DNA of 15,304 nucleotides from contig JAPLKR010000096.1 in the NCBI GenBank assembly GCA_026387965.1, positions 1-15,304 of the forward strand, in the 5' to 3' direction. The notes beneath the pieces were generated by a model. That model did not search any database. It saw nothing but the letters and a program-made list of their open reading frames with translations, and had not been told where the DNA came from. A program made the position numbers and the translations under genes. Every line of letters begins with the position of its first letter. The stretch's first letter is position 1. Shown in pieces: positions 6,100 to 12,221 of the stretch. This DNA is from Fusobacteriota bacterium (lineage in GTDB: Bacteria > Fusobacteriota > Fusobacteriia > JAPLKR01).

Positions 6100-6146
6100 T
6101 TAGTTCCAAAAATTAAAAGCAGAAAGAGAAAAAAATCTCTTTCTGC
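6100..6146 (-). terminator. Intrinsic terminator of the 109-residue protein gene
   Basis: An 11-bp stem, GCAGAAAGAGA/TCTCTTTCTGC (6119-6129 with 6136-6146), with a 6-base loop is followed on the minus strand by TTTTAATTTTT. It lies about 60 bases beyond the stop codon at 6209. Confidence 0.85.
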
Positions 6147-6208
6147 CGCTTAACCTTGGAAATATCTTTCTGAAAAATTCCGTCTCATTTTTCTGGAGCG
6201 GTATAAAA

Positions 6209-6538
6209 TTATTCTTCAGAATCTGTAACTTGTATTGTATAAACAGTCGGATTGTTTTGTGAAATAGAAACATTTGAAAAATTTTCAAATAAAAACCCCG
6301 AAAATGCTTTTTCAAATTCTTCATCTTTAACAGATACTTCAAGGATCTCTTCCCACTCTTCATCATCAAACAGGTCAATAAGCTGAAAATCAACATTAAA
6401 TTCTGGTATTACATCATTATTTTGAGTTTTAAATACAGCACGTTTTAAAAGAACTAAAAAGTCATCGATTCGGTATTGTGCAATTTCTAGATATTCTTCA
6501 ACGCTAAGAGTAGGCTGTTTTGTTTTTTTTGATGCCAT
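6209..6538 (-). CDS. Small acidic protein of unknown function
   Basis: GGAGG lies 5 bases before the ATG, and a promoter and a terminator flank the gene, so it is a real monocistronic unit. The 109-residue product starts with a Lys-rich MASKKTKQPTLS and then becomes strongly acidic (LFDDEEWEEILEVSVKDEEF). It is predicted cytosolic, without Cys, a signal peptide or membrane segments. Hydrophobic stretches such as EYLEIAQYRIDDFLVLLKRA look helical, and the end NPTVYTIQVTDSEE looks like a strand. I recognise no family. Confidence 0.8.
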   Translation of the reverse strand: MASKKTKQPTLSVEEYLEIAQYRIDDFLVLLKRAVFKTQNNDVIPEFNVDFQLIDLFDDEEWEEILEVSVKDEEFEKAFSGFLFENFSNVSISQNNPTVYTIQVTDSEE

Positions 6539-6570
6539 TTATTCCTCCAGTTTCATTTTAATATGTTATT

Positions 6571-6599
6571 ATTTTATCATAGTAAATAACTTGTGTCTA
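6571..6599 (-). promoter_or_regulatory. Putative promoter of the small acidic protein gene
   Basis: On the minus strand TAGACA (6594-6599), a 17-base spacer and TAAAAT (6571-6576) lie about 30 bases upstream of the start codon. Confidence 0.45.
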
Positions 6600-6664
6600 T
6601 ATTCATTATGACCTAATTATAAGGCTATAAAATATAAAACTATCTATTGCAAAGGGAGTATGAT

Positions 6665-6718
6665 ATGATATTTATACAGGCATTGTTTTCCGTGAATGCT
6701 CAACAGTTGAATAAATAG
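6665..6718 (+). CDS. Possible 17-residue leader peptide
   Basis: AGGGAG lies 6 bases before an ATG that opens a short frame, MIFIQALFSVNAQQLNK, ending in TAG. The spacing of the ribosome binding site is good but the product is tiny. It precedes the Cys-rich protein gene by 44 bases and could be a leader or a chance frame. Confidence 0.25.
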   Translation: MIFIQALFSVNAQQLNK

Positions 6719-6762
6719 AGCTGATAATATAACTTTAAATATACTAACTTGATGGAGGAAAA

Positions 6763-6981
6763 ATGATCATTAGTATTACGCCCGAAATAGCATATTTGTT
6801 ATTAGATAAGAAAATTACAAAAAATATGAATAAAAAAATTATCCGAAAAGTTAAATCTGAAAGCTGCAAAGGTTGTTTTTTCTTTCTTTATAGTAAATCA
6901 AGTTGTGCTATTAGCGAAGAGATCGAAGCACAACTTGGAAAATGTGAAGAAGATATTTTCGTTTCAATACAAAGAATGTGA
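6763..6981 (+). CDS. Small four-cysteine protein of unknown function
   Basis: GGAGG lies 5 bases before the ATG, and a strong terminator follows the stop. The 72-residue product has a basic N-terminal half (LLLDKKITKNMNKKIIRKVK) and a C-terminal half with a CKGCFFFLYSKSSC motif plus a fourth Cys in GKCEEDIF. The CxxC-x9-C-x13-C arrangement resembles small putative metal-binding proteins often seen in phages and accessory regions of low-GC bacteria, with the recurring form 'CKGCxFxxxxxxC...lGxC..diiF'. The function of that group is not known to me. Zinc or another metal as ligand is inference. Confidence 0.7.
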   Translation: MIISITPEIAYLLLDKKITKNMNKKIIRKVKSESCKGCFFFLYSKSSCAISEEIEAQLGKCEEDIFVSIQRM

Positions 6982-7006
6982 TTTTTTATTAACTATTATT
7001 AAGCAT

Positions 7007-7037
7007 ATAAAAACAGCGCACAAGCGCTGTTTTTTTG
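7007..7037 (+). terminator. Intrinsic terminator
   Basis: The stem AACAGCGC/GCGCTGTT (7012-7019 with 7024-7031), loop ACAA, with a TTTTTTTG tract on the plus side and an A tract before it. It ends the four-Cys protein gene. Confidence 0.9.
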
Positions 7038-7087
7038 TTTTGATTATATGTTTTAATAATTGATGCAGAAGTAGAAAGTTGGTGGGG

Positions 7088-7283
7088 AAGCAAAAATTAG
7101 AATTAACTTGGGTTACATGGATAATTAAGTTGTTCTGGAGTCGAGAACATTGCTTGATGACCCTGAAAAATTTTACAACAAGAGAAACAGTAAAAATATG
7201 CCGTTACACCGGGGGGTAACCTTTTAGCGATAAAAGCTTTAGAACGAGAATATGCTGGTGGAGTAAAAATGTATCAATTTTGA
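7088..7283 (+). pseudogene. Remnant of a site-specific DNA methyltransferase (Mod-like)
   Basis: Three frames in succession spell pieces of the N-terminal part of adenine-specific, type III Mod-like methyltransferases: KQKLELTW (7088-7111), then LESRTLLDDPEKFYNKRN and SKNMPLHRG, then GNLLAIKALEREYAGGVK (7215 on). Intact relatives read 'LEPRxLLxDP' and 'HGDNLLALKALExxYxGKVKxIYIDPPYNT'. Here the frame ends just before the catalytic DPPY position. Frameshifts and an in-frame TAA show it is dead, and neither the catalytic core nor a Res subunit is found in the window. Confidence 0.65.
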
Positions 7284-7464
7284 ATAAAGTGATTACGAGA
7301 TCGTAAAAAAGGAAATGAGTAGGGATTATAAAAATATCTGAACCTGGCACAACAATTGATGGTAAGTCATCGGGTTGTTCCTTTATAGGTTATTTGACTT
7401 ATTGATTTTTAGAAGATGGATATAAAATATTATGCAAAATGAAAAAAGAATTTCTTTGAAGAAG
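7284..7464. other. Intergenic debris between methylase remnant and cbiA
   Basis: No gene is seen. An imperfect hairpin lies near 7349-7381 (ACAAC...GATG / CATC..GTTGT). A weak AAAGAA/TTCTTT stem near 7443-7456 with a short U run could end cbiA on the minus strand. Confidence 0.3.
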
Positions 7465-8853
7465 TCATAATATGCAGTTTTGAGAAGCTTTGTTTATAAA
7501 CGATTCTGCGACTAATTGGCAGCTTTTGAAATGAATATGAAGATATGATGCATAAACATTTTTATATGAGTACCCTTCAAGCAGATTTATTTTAGCATCA
7601 ATGCTTTTTATGATGCATGATTTTTTTGTATTGTCTTTTTCTATAACTTGGGATTTGTGAAAGATGTGGCCTTTAAAAGTATCACCTTTGCTTCCGATAA
7701 GGCAATCTTGTGAAAGTTCGCCTACAGCATAGCTTAAGGAGAGCTTGGCGTTCATGTTAGCTTCCATTGGAAAAATTCCTACTGATTTGAATTTCTTGTT
7801 TGTTTCAAATTCGCCCAGATCCTCACAGAGATACATCAGTCCACCGCATTCGGCGTAAATCGGCATTCCGTTATCGGCAACAGTTTTTATTTGATTAATC
7901 AAAGCAGTATTAGCTGATAATTCAGATGCGAATACTTCGGGAAACCCCCCTCCGAGATAAATGCCGTCGATATTGTAAGGAAGAGCTTTATCATTTATCG
8001 GACTAAAATAGACAAGTTCGGCTCCGAGTCTCTCCAGGCAGTCAAGGTTGTATTGATAATGAAATGAGAACGCTTTGTCTCTAGCGACAGCAATCCTGCA
8101 TTTGTATTTTTGATGACTGATTGTCTCAACTAGATATTGTAATGGGATTTCAACATTCAATTGTAAGATGAAATCAAGGTTAATAATTCTGGAGAAAATT
8201 TCGGCAAGATAGTTTGTCCTTTCCGAAATGTTATCTGTTTCGCTTTCTGTTATTAGCCCCAAATGCCTTTCATTGATAAAAAGCTTTTCGTCAGCAGAGA
8301 TATACCCAATTATTTTGTCTTTATGCTGTGGAGAGATGGGTTCAATGATTTTTTCAAAATGTTTATCAGAACTGATTTTGTTTAATACCACTCCTGCAAT
8401 TTTAAGTTCTGGGTTGTATTCAAATAGGGGATTTAACATGATTCCGAGAGTTTGACAAAACGAGAAACCGTCGGCAATGAGCAATATTGGGATGCCCAAA
8501 TCAATAGCAATTTGTGCAGGATTGTTGCCGTCATTGTTCCAGTCGTCGAAGAGTCCACCGACACCTTCTACGACCAGTGCATCGGAAGTTTCAGCGTATG
8601 AATAGAAAGTCTCTTTTAAAATCTCTTTTTGCCTGTAATTTTCACCAAAAGGGGTTAAAAGAAACTTATCAAGGTTAATGCATGGTGTGCCTGTAATTTT
8701 TGCATGGTATGAACTGTCTATATAATCGGGCCCTAGTTTGAAACTTCTTACATTTAATCCTTTTTTTATCAGAAGCGAAAGAATTCCTTGTGTGGCAGTA
8801 GTTTTTCCAGTGCCACTGGTTATGCCTGCAATCATGAAAGCTATCTTTTTCAT
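7465..8853 (-). CDS. cbiA: Cobyrinate a,c-diamide synthase
   Basis: CbiA amidates the a and c acetate side chains of cobyrinate using glutamine and ATP, an early step of corrin-ring decoration in the anaerobic cobalamin pathway. The 462-residue product (usual length about 450-460) has the N-terminal ATP-binding synthetase domain, with AGITSGTGKTTATQGIL at residues 9-25 and KLGPDYIDSSYH at 39-50. The C-terminal class I glutamine amidotransferase domain has YLGGGFPE at 299-306, AECGGLMYL at 334-342 (nucleophile Cys336) and ASYLHIHF at 435-442 (His439 of the triad). The ATG at 8853 matches the family N-terminus, although GGAGG is about 12 bases away, further than usual; an in-frame start 17 codons upstream adds residues that do not fit. 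No other cob/cbi gene is nearby. The related hydrogenobyrinate enzyme CobB and the F430 enzyme CfbB share this fold. Confidence 0.93.
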   Translation of the reverse strand: MKKIAFMIAGITSGTGKTTATQGILSLLIKKGLNVRSFKLGPDYIDSSYHAKITGTPCINLDKFLLTPFGENYRQKEILKETFYSYAETSDALVVEGVGGLFDDWNNDGNNPAQIAIDLGIPILLIADGFSFCQTLGIMLNPLFEYNPELKIAGVVLNKISSDKHFEKIIEPISPQHKDKIIGYISADEKLFINERHLGLITESETDNISERTNYLAEIFSRIINLDFILQLNVEIPLQYLVETISHQKYKCRIAVARDKAFSFHYQYNLDCLERLGAELVYFSPINDKALPYNIDGIYLGGGFPEVFASELSANTALINQIKTVADNGMPIYAECGGLMYLCEDLGEFETNKKFKSVGIFPMEANMNAKLSLSYAVGELSQDCLIGSKGDTFKGHIFHKSQVIEKDNTKKSCIIKSIDAKINLLEGYSYKNVYASYLHIHFKSCQLVAESFINKASQNCIL

Positions 8854-9560
8854 ATTAGTATATATCCTCCATCTGGGGTCATTGTTCGATTTTATCCTCA
8901 TCAAACTTCATTTTTCTTTCAGTTTAACACAACATCATTTTTTTTGCAACGGACCCCTTAATTATAATGTGTAGTAACGTTTTTTTTAATTAATAAATGA
9001 AGAAGTCCTAGATTTTCACAGACATATTTCTTTAAATCATTTAGAAAATTTAGTAGAAATGGGAATTCTCGTTGAAATAAAACTTAGTAGAAGTAAATTT
9101 TTTATCAATCAATGACTCTATGATCTTTTCAAAAAAAACTAACGGTAAGTAAAAAAAATTAATCTTCGAAATATAAATAAAAATTATGAAGACATTTTCT
9201 ATGAAGAGCATGATTTTCTTAATTTGTTGAAATATTGAAACTTTAAAAGGCTTTAATAAAATGCACGAAAATCGAAAAAAAAAATTTTTACAAGAATAAG
9301 ATTTGTTTTTAGGCGACATTGTCGTATTCTCCAAGCAAATTATCATATTTACAGAGTAAGGTATAAAAATGAAGGAAGTGTAACAGCAGATAAAAAACAC
9401 GCAACCCTCAATGAAAGAGGTTAAAAGTAAAAAGCGACCTCACGTCAGAAAACAACAATGAAATCGCTAAAAATTAATTAATATTTTTGTTAATGAGATA
9501 TTAGTCCACATGGACAAAATATGGTGAATCTCTTTTATTATCTACTGAGTAGTGATAGAG
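8854..9560. other. Long gene-poor, very AT-rich region
   Basis: No intact gene is supported. The left part should contain the minus-strand cbiA promoter (TATAAT near 8958-8963 on the complementary strand, no clear -35). At about 9023-9108 the plus strand reads HRHISLNHLENLVEMGI then LVEIKLSRSKFFINQ, ending in TGA. This resembles the end of a winged-helix domain, so it may be a remnant of a regulator or Fic-like protein. A 116-codon minus-strand frame over 9050-9400 is low-complexity Phe/Ile-rich translation without a ribosome binding site and is not called. Confidence 0.4.
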
Positions 9561-9561
9561 T

Positions 9562-9646
9562 TGGTGCAGAGGAAGAGACTCGAACTCTCATGGATCTCTC
9601 CATACGGACCTCAACCGTACGCGTCTACCAGCTCCGCCACCCCTGC
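9562..9646 (-). tRNA. tRNA-Leu (anticodon GAG)
   Basis: The minus strand folds as a class II tRNA. The acceptor GCAGGGG pairs with CCTCTGC (one G-U). The D stem is GCG/CGC with a GG-containing loop. The anticodon stem TACGG/CCGTA encloses the loop TTGAGGT. A long variable arm TGGA-GAGA-TCCA is followed by the T arm GAGAG-TTCGAGT-CTCTT. The CCA end is encoded (9562-9564). Anticodon GAG reads CUC and CUU leucine codons; the long variable arm fits tRNA-Leu. Confidence 0.97.
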
Positions 9647-9708
9647 ATAACATAATAATTATAAAATATTTTAGAATAAATGTCAATATTAAATTTAGTG
9701 TCATTTCA

Positions 9709-9737
9709 TTGAATTGTTTTATAAAATGATATATACT
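9709..9737 (+). promoter_or_regulatory. Putative promoter of the nitroreductase gene
   Basis: TTGAAT (9709-9714), a 17-base spacer and TATACT (9732-9737) lie 30 bases before the start codon. A TATAAT at 9744-9749 has no well-spaced -35. Confidence 0.45.
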
Positions 9738-9766
9738 ATGTATTATAATAATCCTTAGGAGGCAAA

Positions 9767-10333
9767 GTGAAAAATCTAGTATTGGATGTAATCAAAAGCA
9801 GAAGAAGTATTAGAAAGTTTAAATCAACCCCAATTACTGATGAAGAGCTCTTTACCATTATTGAAGCAGGTAATTTCGCACCGAGTGGTCACAATGAGCA
9901 GCCATGGCACTTTACAGTGGTGAAAAACAGCTCGCTTATTGATGAACTGAGCAGTGACGTAAAAAAAGAGTGCGAGACATTTCCTGAACCATTTATTCAA
10001 TCTATGTCAAAAAATGCAGCTTTTCATGTGTTCTATCATGCACCAATGGTAATTGTTGTATCAGCAATGCCAAATGGTCTTACAAAAGTGGAAGATTGTT
10101 CTGCAGCAACACAAAACATTTTACTTGCTGCAGAGTCACTTAATATAGGAACGTGTTGGATAGAATTTATTAATATAGGATTTAAAAATACTGAATTTAA
10201 AGCAAAATACCTTAAAAAGCTTGAAATTCCTGAGGGAGCTACGCCAACTATGGCAATAGCGATTGGTTATAAGGATATGCCTAATATTCCTGTAAAAAGA
10301 AAAAACGAAACATGTTATAACATAGTAGAGTAA
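9767..10333 (+). CDS. Nitroreductase-family FMN-dependent oxidoreductase
   Basis: The GTG start at 9767 is 4 bases after AGGAGG. The 188-residue product begins with the family signature LDVIKSRRSIRKF (FMN phosphate-binding Arg and Ser residues), followed by NFAPSGHNEQPWHF near residues 36-49, a second flavin contact. It then has the hydrophobic AAATQNILLAAESLNIGTCW-type helix near 110-130 (here starting SAATQNILLAA) and the C-terminal PTMAIAIGYKD block near 160-170. These homodimeric flavoproteins use NAD(P)H to reduce nitro compounds, quinones or other acceptors, and the natural substrate is usually unknown, as here. The gene is monocistronic, with its own promoter and terminator. The length fits short family members. 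Confidence 0.9.
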   Translation: MKNLVLDVIKSRRSIRKFKSTPITDEELFTIIEAGNFAPSGHNEQPWHFTVVKNSSLIDELSSDVKKECETFPEPFIQSMSKNAAFHVFYHAPMVIVVSAMPNGLTKVEDCSAATQNILLAAESLNIGTCWIEFINIGFKNTEFKAKYLKKLEIPEGATPTMAIAIGYKDMPNIPVKRKNETCYNIVE

Positions 10334-10336
10334 TTT

Positions 10337-10365
10337 AAAGTAGGCAATATGCCTACTTTTTACTT
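10337..10365 (+). terminator. Intrinsic terminator
   Basis: The stem AAAGTAGGC/GCCTACTTT (10337-10345 with 10351-10359), loop AATAT, followed by a U-rich TTACTTTTA tract just after the nitroreductase stop. Confidence 0.88.
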
Positions 10366-10409
10366 TTATAGTCATTAGTAAAAATATGTATATAAATTAT
10401 CAAAACATA

Positions 10410-10438
10410 TTGACAAAATAGTAGAAATAGGATATAAT
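10410..10438 (+). promoter_or_regulatory. Consensus promoter of the rplM-rpsI operon
   Basis: A perfect TTGACA (10410-10415), a 17-base spacer and a perfect TATAAT (10433-10438) put the transcription start near 10445. This is the strongest promoter in the window, as expected for ribosomal protein genes. Confidence 0.88.
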
Positions 10439-10444
10439 TGATAA

Positions 10445-10501
10445 TTGAATGATCCTTTCCCACAGTCCGAGATCAATCAAAAAGTAATGGAGGTAGTTGA
10501 G
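10445..10501 (+). promoter_or_regulatory. Short 5' leader of rplM
   Basis: These bases lie between the predicted transcription start and the rplM start codon and end in the ribosome binding site GGAGG (10489-10493). Short autoregulatory L13 leaders are known upstream of rplM in low-GC bacteria. Whether this sequence folds into one cannot be decided by eye, so the regulatory role is inference. Confidence 0.35.
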
Positions 10502-10936
10502 GTGAAAAAATCAACTAAGACACTAAGAACCGAAGATGTTGTTAGAAACTGGTATACAATTGATGCAGAAGGAGTTATTCTAGGAAGACTCGCATCAAAG
10601 ATTGCAATGATATTAATGGGTAAAGAGAAATCTACTTACTCACCAAACATTGATGGTGGAGATTATGTTGTTGTTACAAATGCAACTAAGTTTGCTGTAA
10701 CAGGTAACAAAATGGAAGATAAGAAATATCACCACTACAGTGGATATAAAGGTGGTCTAACTACAAGAAACCTTGCTGATATGTTAGAAAGAAAACCTAC
10801 TGATGTTATCAGACTAGCTGTTAAAAACATGCTTCCAAAAAATAAATTAGCTGCACAAAGATTAAACAGATTAAAAATCTATGTTGCTTCAGAACATGAG
10901 CATGCAGCACAAAAACCAACAAGCTTTACGCTTTAA
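10502..10936 (+). CDS. rplM: 50S ribosomal protein L13
   Basis: The start is taken as GTG at 10502, with GGAGG 8 bases upstream, giving 144 residues, the usual L13 length. A longer frame reaching a TTG at 10445 would begin at the predicted transcription start and lack a leader. L13 marks are clear: RNWYTIDAEGVILGRLASKI near residues 15-34, MGKEKSTYSPNIDGGDYVVV near 38-57, HHYSGYKGGL near 78-87, and AVKNMLPKNKL near 106-116. L13 is an early-assembly 23S rRNA-binding protein of the large subunit. It is followed after 18 bases by rpsI, the conserved rplM-rpsI pair. Confidence 0.97.
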   Translation: MKKSTKTLRTEDVVRNWYTIDAEGVILGRLASKIAMILMGKEKSTYSPNIDGGDYVVVTNATKFAVTGNKMEDKKYHHYSGYKGGLTTRNLADMLERKPTDVIRLAVKNMLPKNKLAAQRLNRLKIYVASEHEHAAQKPTSFTL

Positions 10937-10954
10937 TTTTAGGGAGGAATAACA

Positions 10955-11344
10955 GTGAGTACAGTTTATTATGGAACAGGTAGAAGAAAAACTTCAACAG
11001 CAAGAGTAAGAGTAATTGCTGGTGAAACAGGAATTGAAATCAACGGAAGAGACGTTGTTGATTATTTTGGAAGAGCGGCTTACAGAATGATTCTTGAGCA
11101 GCCATTAGTTTTAACAAATACAGTAGGGCAATTTAAAATTTCTGTAAATGTTAAAGGTGGCGGACTTACAGGGCAAGCTGGAGCTATTAGACACGGTCTC
11201 TCAAAAGCTTTATTAGAGTATAACTTAGAGCTTCGTGGAATACTTAAAGCTGCAGGATTCTTAACTCGTGACTCAAGAATGGTCGAGAGAAAGAAATATG
11301 GAAAGAAAAAAGCAAGAAAAAGCCCTCAGTTCTCAAAACGTTAA
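10955..11344 (+). CDS. rpsI: 30S ribosomal protein S9
   Basis: The GTG start is preceded by GGGAGG with a 7-base spacer. The 129-residue product is full length: [16 protein letters not shown] at the N-terminus, then [28 protein letters not shown] near residues 69-86, and the basic tail [20 protein letters not shown] that reaches toward P-site tRNA. It is co-transcribed with rplM and followed by a strong terminator. Confidence 0.97.
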   Translation: MSTVYYGTGRRKTSTARVRVIAGETGIEINGRDVVDYFGRAAYRMILEQPLVLTNTVGQFKISVNVKGGGLTGQAGAIRHGLSKALLEYNLELRGILKAAGFLTRDSRMVERKKYGKKKARKSPQFSKR

Positions 11345-11420
11345 TTTGGGTCTACTTAAACAAACTATTATTTTCAATACTTTGCGAATTTCAAAAAGTA
11401 TTTGTTGCGTAGTTAATTTT

Positions 11421-11468
11421 AAAAAGTATAAAAGATAAGGCTTTAATGCCTTATCTTTTATACTTTTT
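11421..11468. terminator. Long perfect hairpin terminator after rpsI
   Basis: A 21-bp perfect stem (11421-11441 with 11448-11468) closes a TTTAAT loop. The core GATAAGGC/GCCTTATC is followed by TTTTATACTTTTTATT. It is symmetric enough to work in both directions. The right arm overlaps a decayed minus-strand reading frame. Confidence 0.88.
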
Positions 11469-11640
11469 ATTCAATATTTTCATGACCTTATCATCACCGT
11501 TTTTCAGTACGTGAGAATATAAATTTCAGAGAGAGCAACTTTTGTTAGACCAAAACAAGAAATTTTATCGAGCCCTTCGGCATAAATAATGTAGTTAATA
11601 TTGTCTAAATTTTCAAACTAAGCAAGTCTTGTGATTTTGT
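11433..11640 (-). pseudogene. Unidentified decayed gene end
   Basis: On the minus strand one frame reads FENLDNINYIIYAEGLDKI then SCFGLTKVALSEIYILTY before a stop near 11511. The next frame continues VLKNGDDKVMKILNKKYKR to a TAA near 11433. The amino acid mix is protein-like, with a TAG near the upstream end and a frameshift in the middle, so this looks like the last 60-odd residues of a dead gene. I do not recognise the family. Confidence 0.4.
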
Positions 11641-11701
11641 TTATATATGTATCTTAGAAATTGATCTACTCCAAATTTAGGAAAAAACATATGACAAGAA
11701 T

Positions 11702-11742
11702 AAAGAGAGATGTTACAATCATCGCTCTTTTTATTATATTTT
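11702..11742 (+). terminator. Orphan intrinsic terminator
   Basis: The stem AAAGAGAGATG/CATCGCTCTTT (11702-11712 with 11720-11730, one A/G mismatch) is followed by a U-rich TTATTATATTTTG. No plus-strand gene precedes it within 350 bases, so it probably ended a gene that has since decayed. Confidence 0.65.
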
Positions 11743-11744
11743 GC

Positions 11745-11772
11745 TTGAAAATTCATAAAATAATGTTATAAT
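11745..11772 (+). promoter_or_regulatory. Putative promoter upstream of the recombinase remnant
   Basis: TTGAAA (11745-11750), a 16-base spacer and a perfect TATAAT (11767-11772) lie about 90 bases before the serine recombinase remnant. It probably once served the recombinase. It could now contribute read-through transcription to the biosynthetic operon at 12222. Confidence 0.5.
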
Positions 11773-11857
11773 AAGATCAGAAAAAAATTAGTCTTAAAAT
11801 CAAAGTAAAAGTATTTGTAGAAAATGAGACTATTAATAACTATTCTGTGGTGTTAAC

Positions 11858-12206
11858 ATAAAAAGTGGCTATGTAAGAGTGAAGTACATAGATTATCAAA
11901 AAGATGTGCTAAAACATGTCTGATGCAAAAAAATCTTTCAGGAGATGATATCAGGAAAGAATTAAGAGCGTCCAGAGCTACAAAAACTATGAGAGTAACT
12001 TCGTAAAGATGATGTAGTGATAATTATTGATTTAACCTTGGAAGAAGTGTAATAGACTTATTTCCTTAATTGATAAAGTTGAAAATATTAGTGCCCATTG
12101 AACATCGTTGGAGGAATCCTGGATAAGTACGACAACGAGATATGGAAAATATTATTTTCTATCTTTTTAGAAATTAGCCAATTTGAATGAGATATTATTA
12201 ATAAAA
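11858..12206 (+). pseudogene. Decayed serine recombinase (resolvase/invertase family)
   Basis: Pieces in shifting frames line up along the catalytic domain of a resolvase/DNA-invertase: KSGYVRVKYIDYQKDV (11861 on, with ATA where the start ATG is expected), then FQEMISGKELRASRA, then LRKDDVVIIIDLTLEEV, then DLFPLIDKVENI-like residues, LEESWISTTTRYGK, and finally EISQFE-DIINK near 12171-12206. Intact family members read 'GYxRVST..Q', 'IFxExxSGk', 'LREGDxVVV..LDRLGRS', and 'FExxxI'. At least four frame changes plus stops, and a damaged RLGR motif, show it is dead. It ends immediately before the ribosome binding site of the condensation-domain gene. Confidence 0.75.
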
Positions 12207-12221
12207 AAAAAGGAGATAAAA

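Noticed and set aside
6190-6203. GGAGCGGTA string resembling the IS end near 391-401
   Set aside because: Only about nine bases match, there is no accompanying AAAAGTTAGA core and no transposase piece next to it; probably chance.
6100-6396. 98-codon minus-strand frame overlapping the small acidic protein gene
   Set aside because: It is out of frame with the well-supported gene at 6209-6538, lacks a ribosome binding site and runs through that gene's terminator.
9050-9400. 116-codon minus-strand frame
   Set aside because: Phe/Ile/Lys-rich translation of very AT-rich DNA without a ribosome binding site or recognisable domain.
10136-10375. 79-codon minus-strand frame
   Set aside because: It is antisense to the nitroreductase gene and its terminator, with no start signal.
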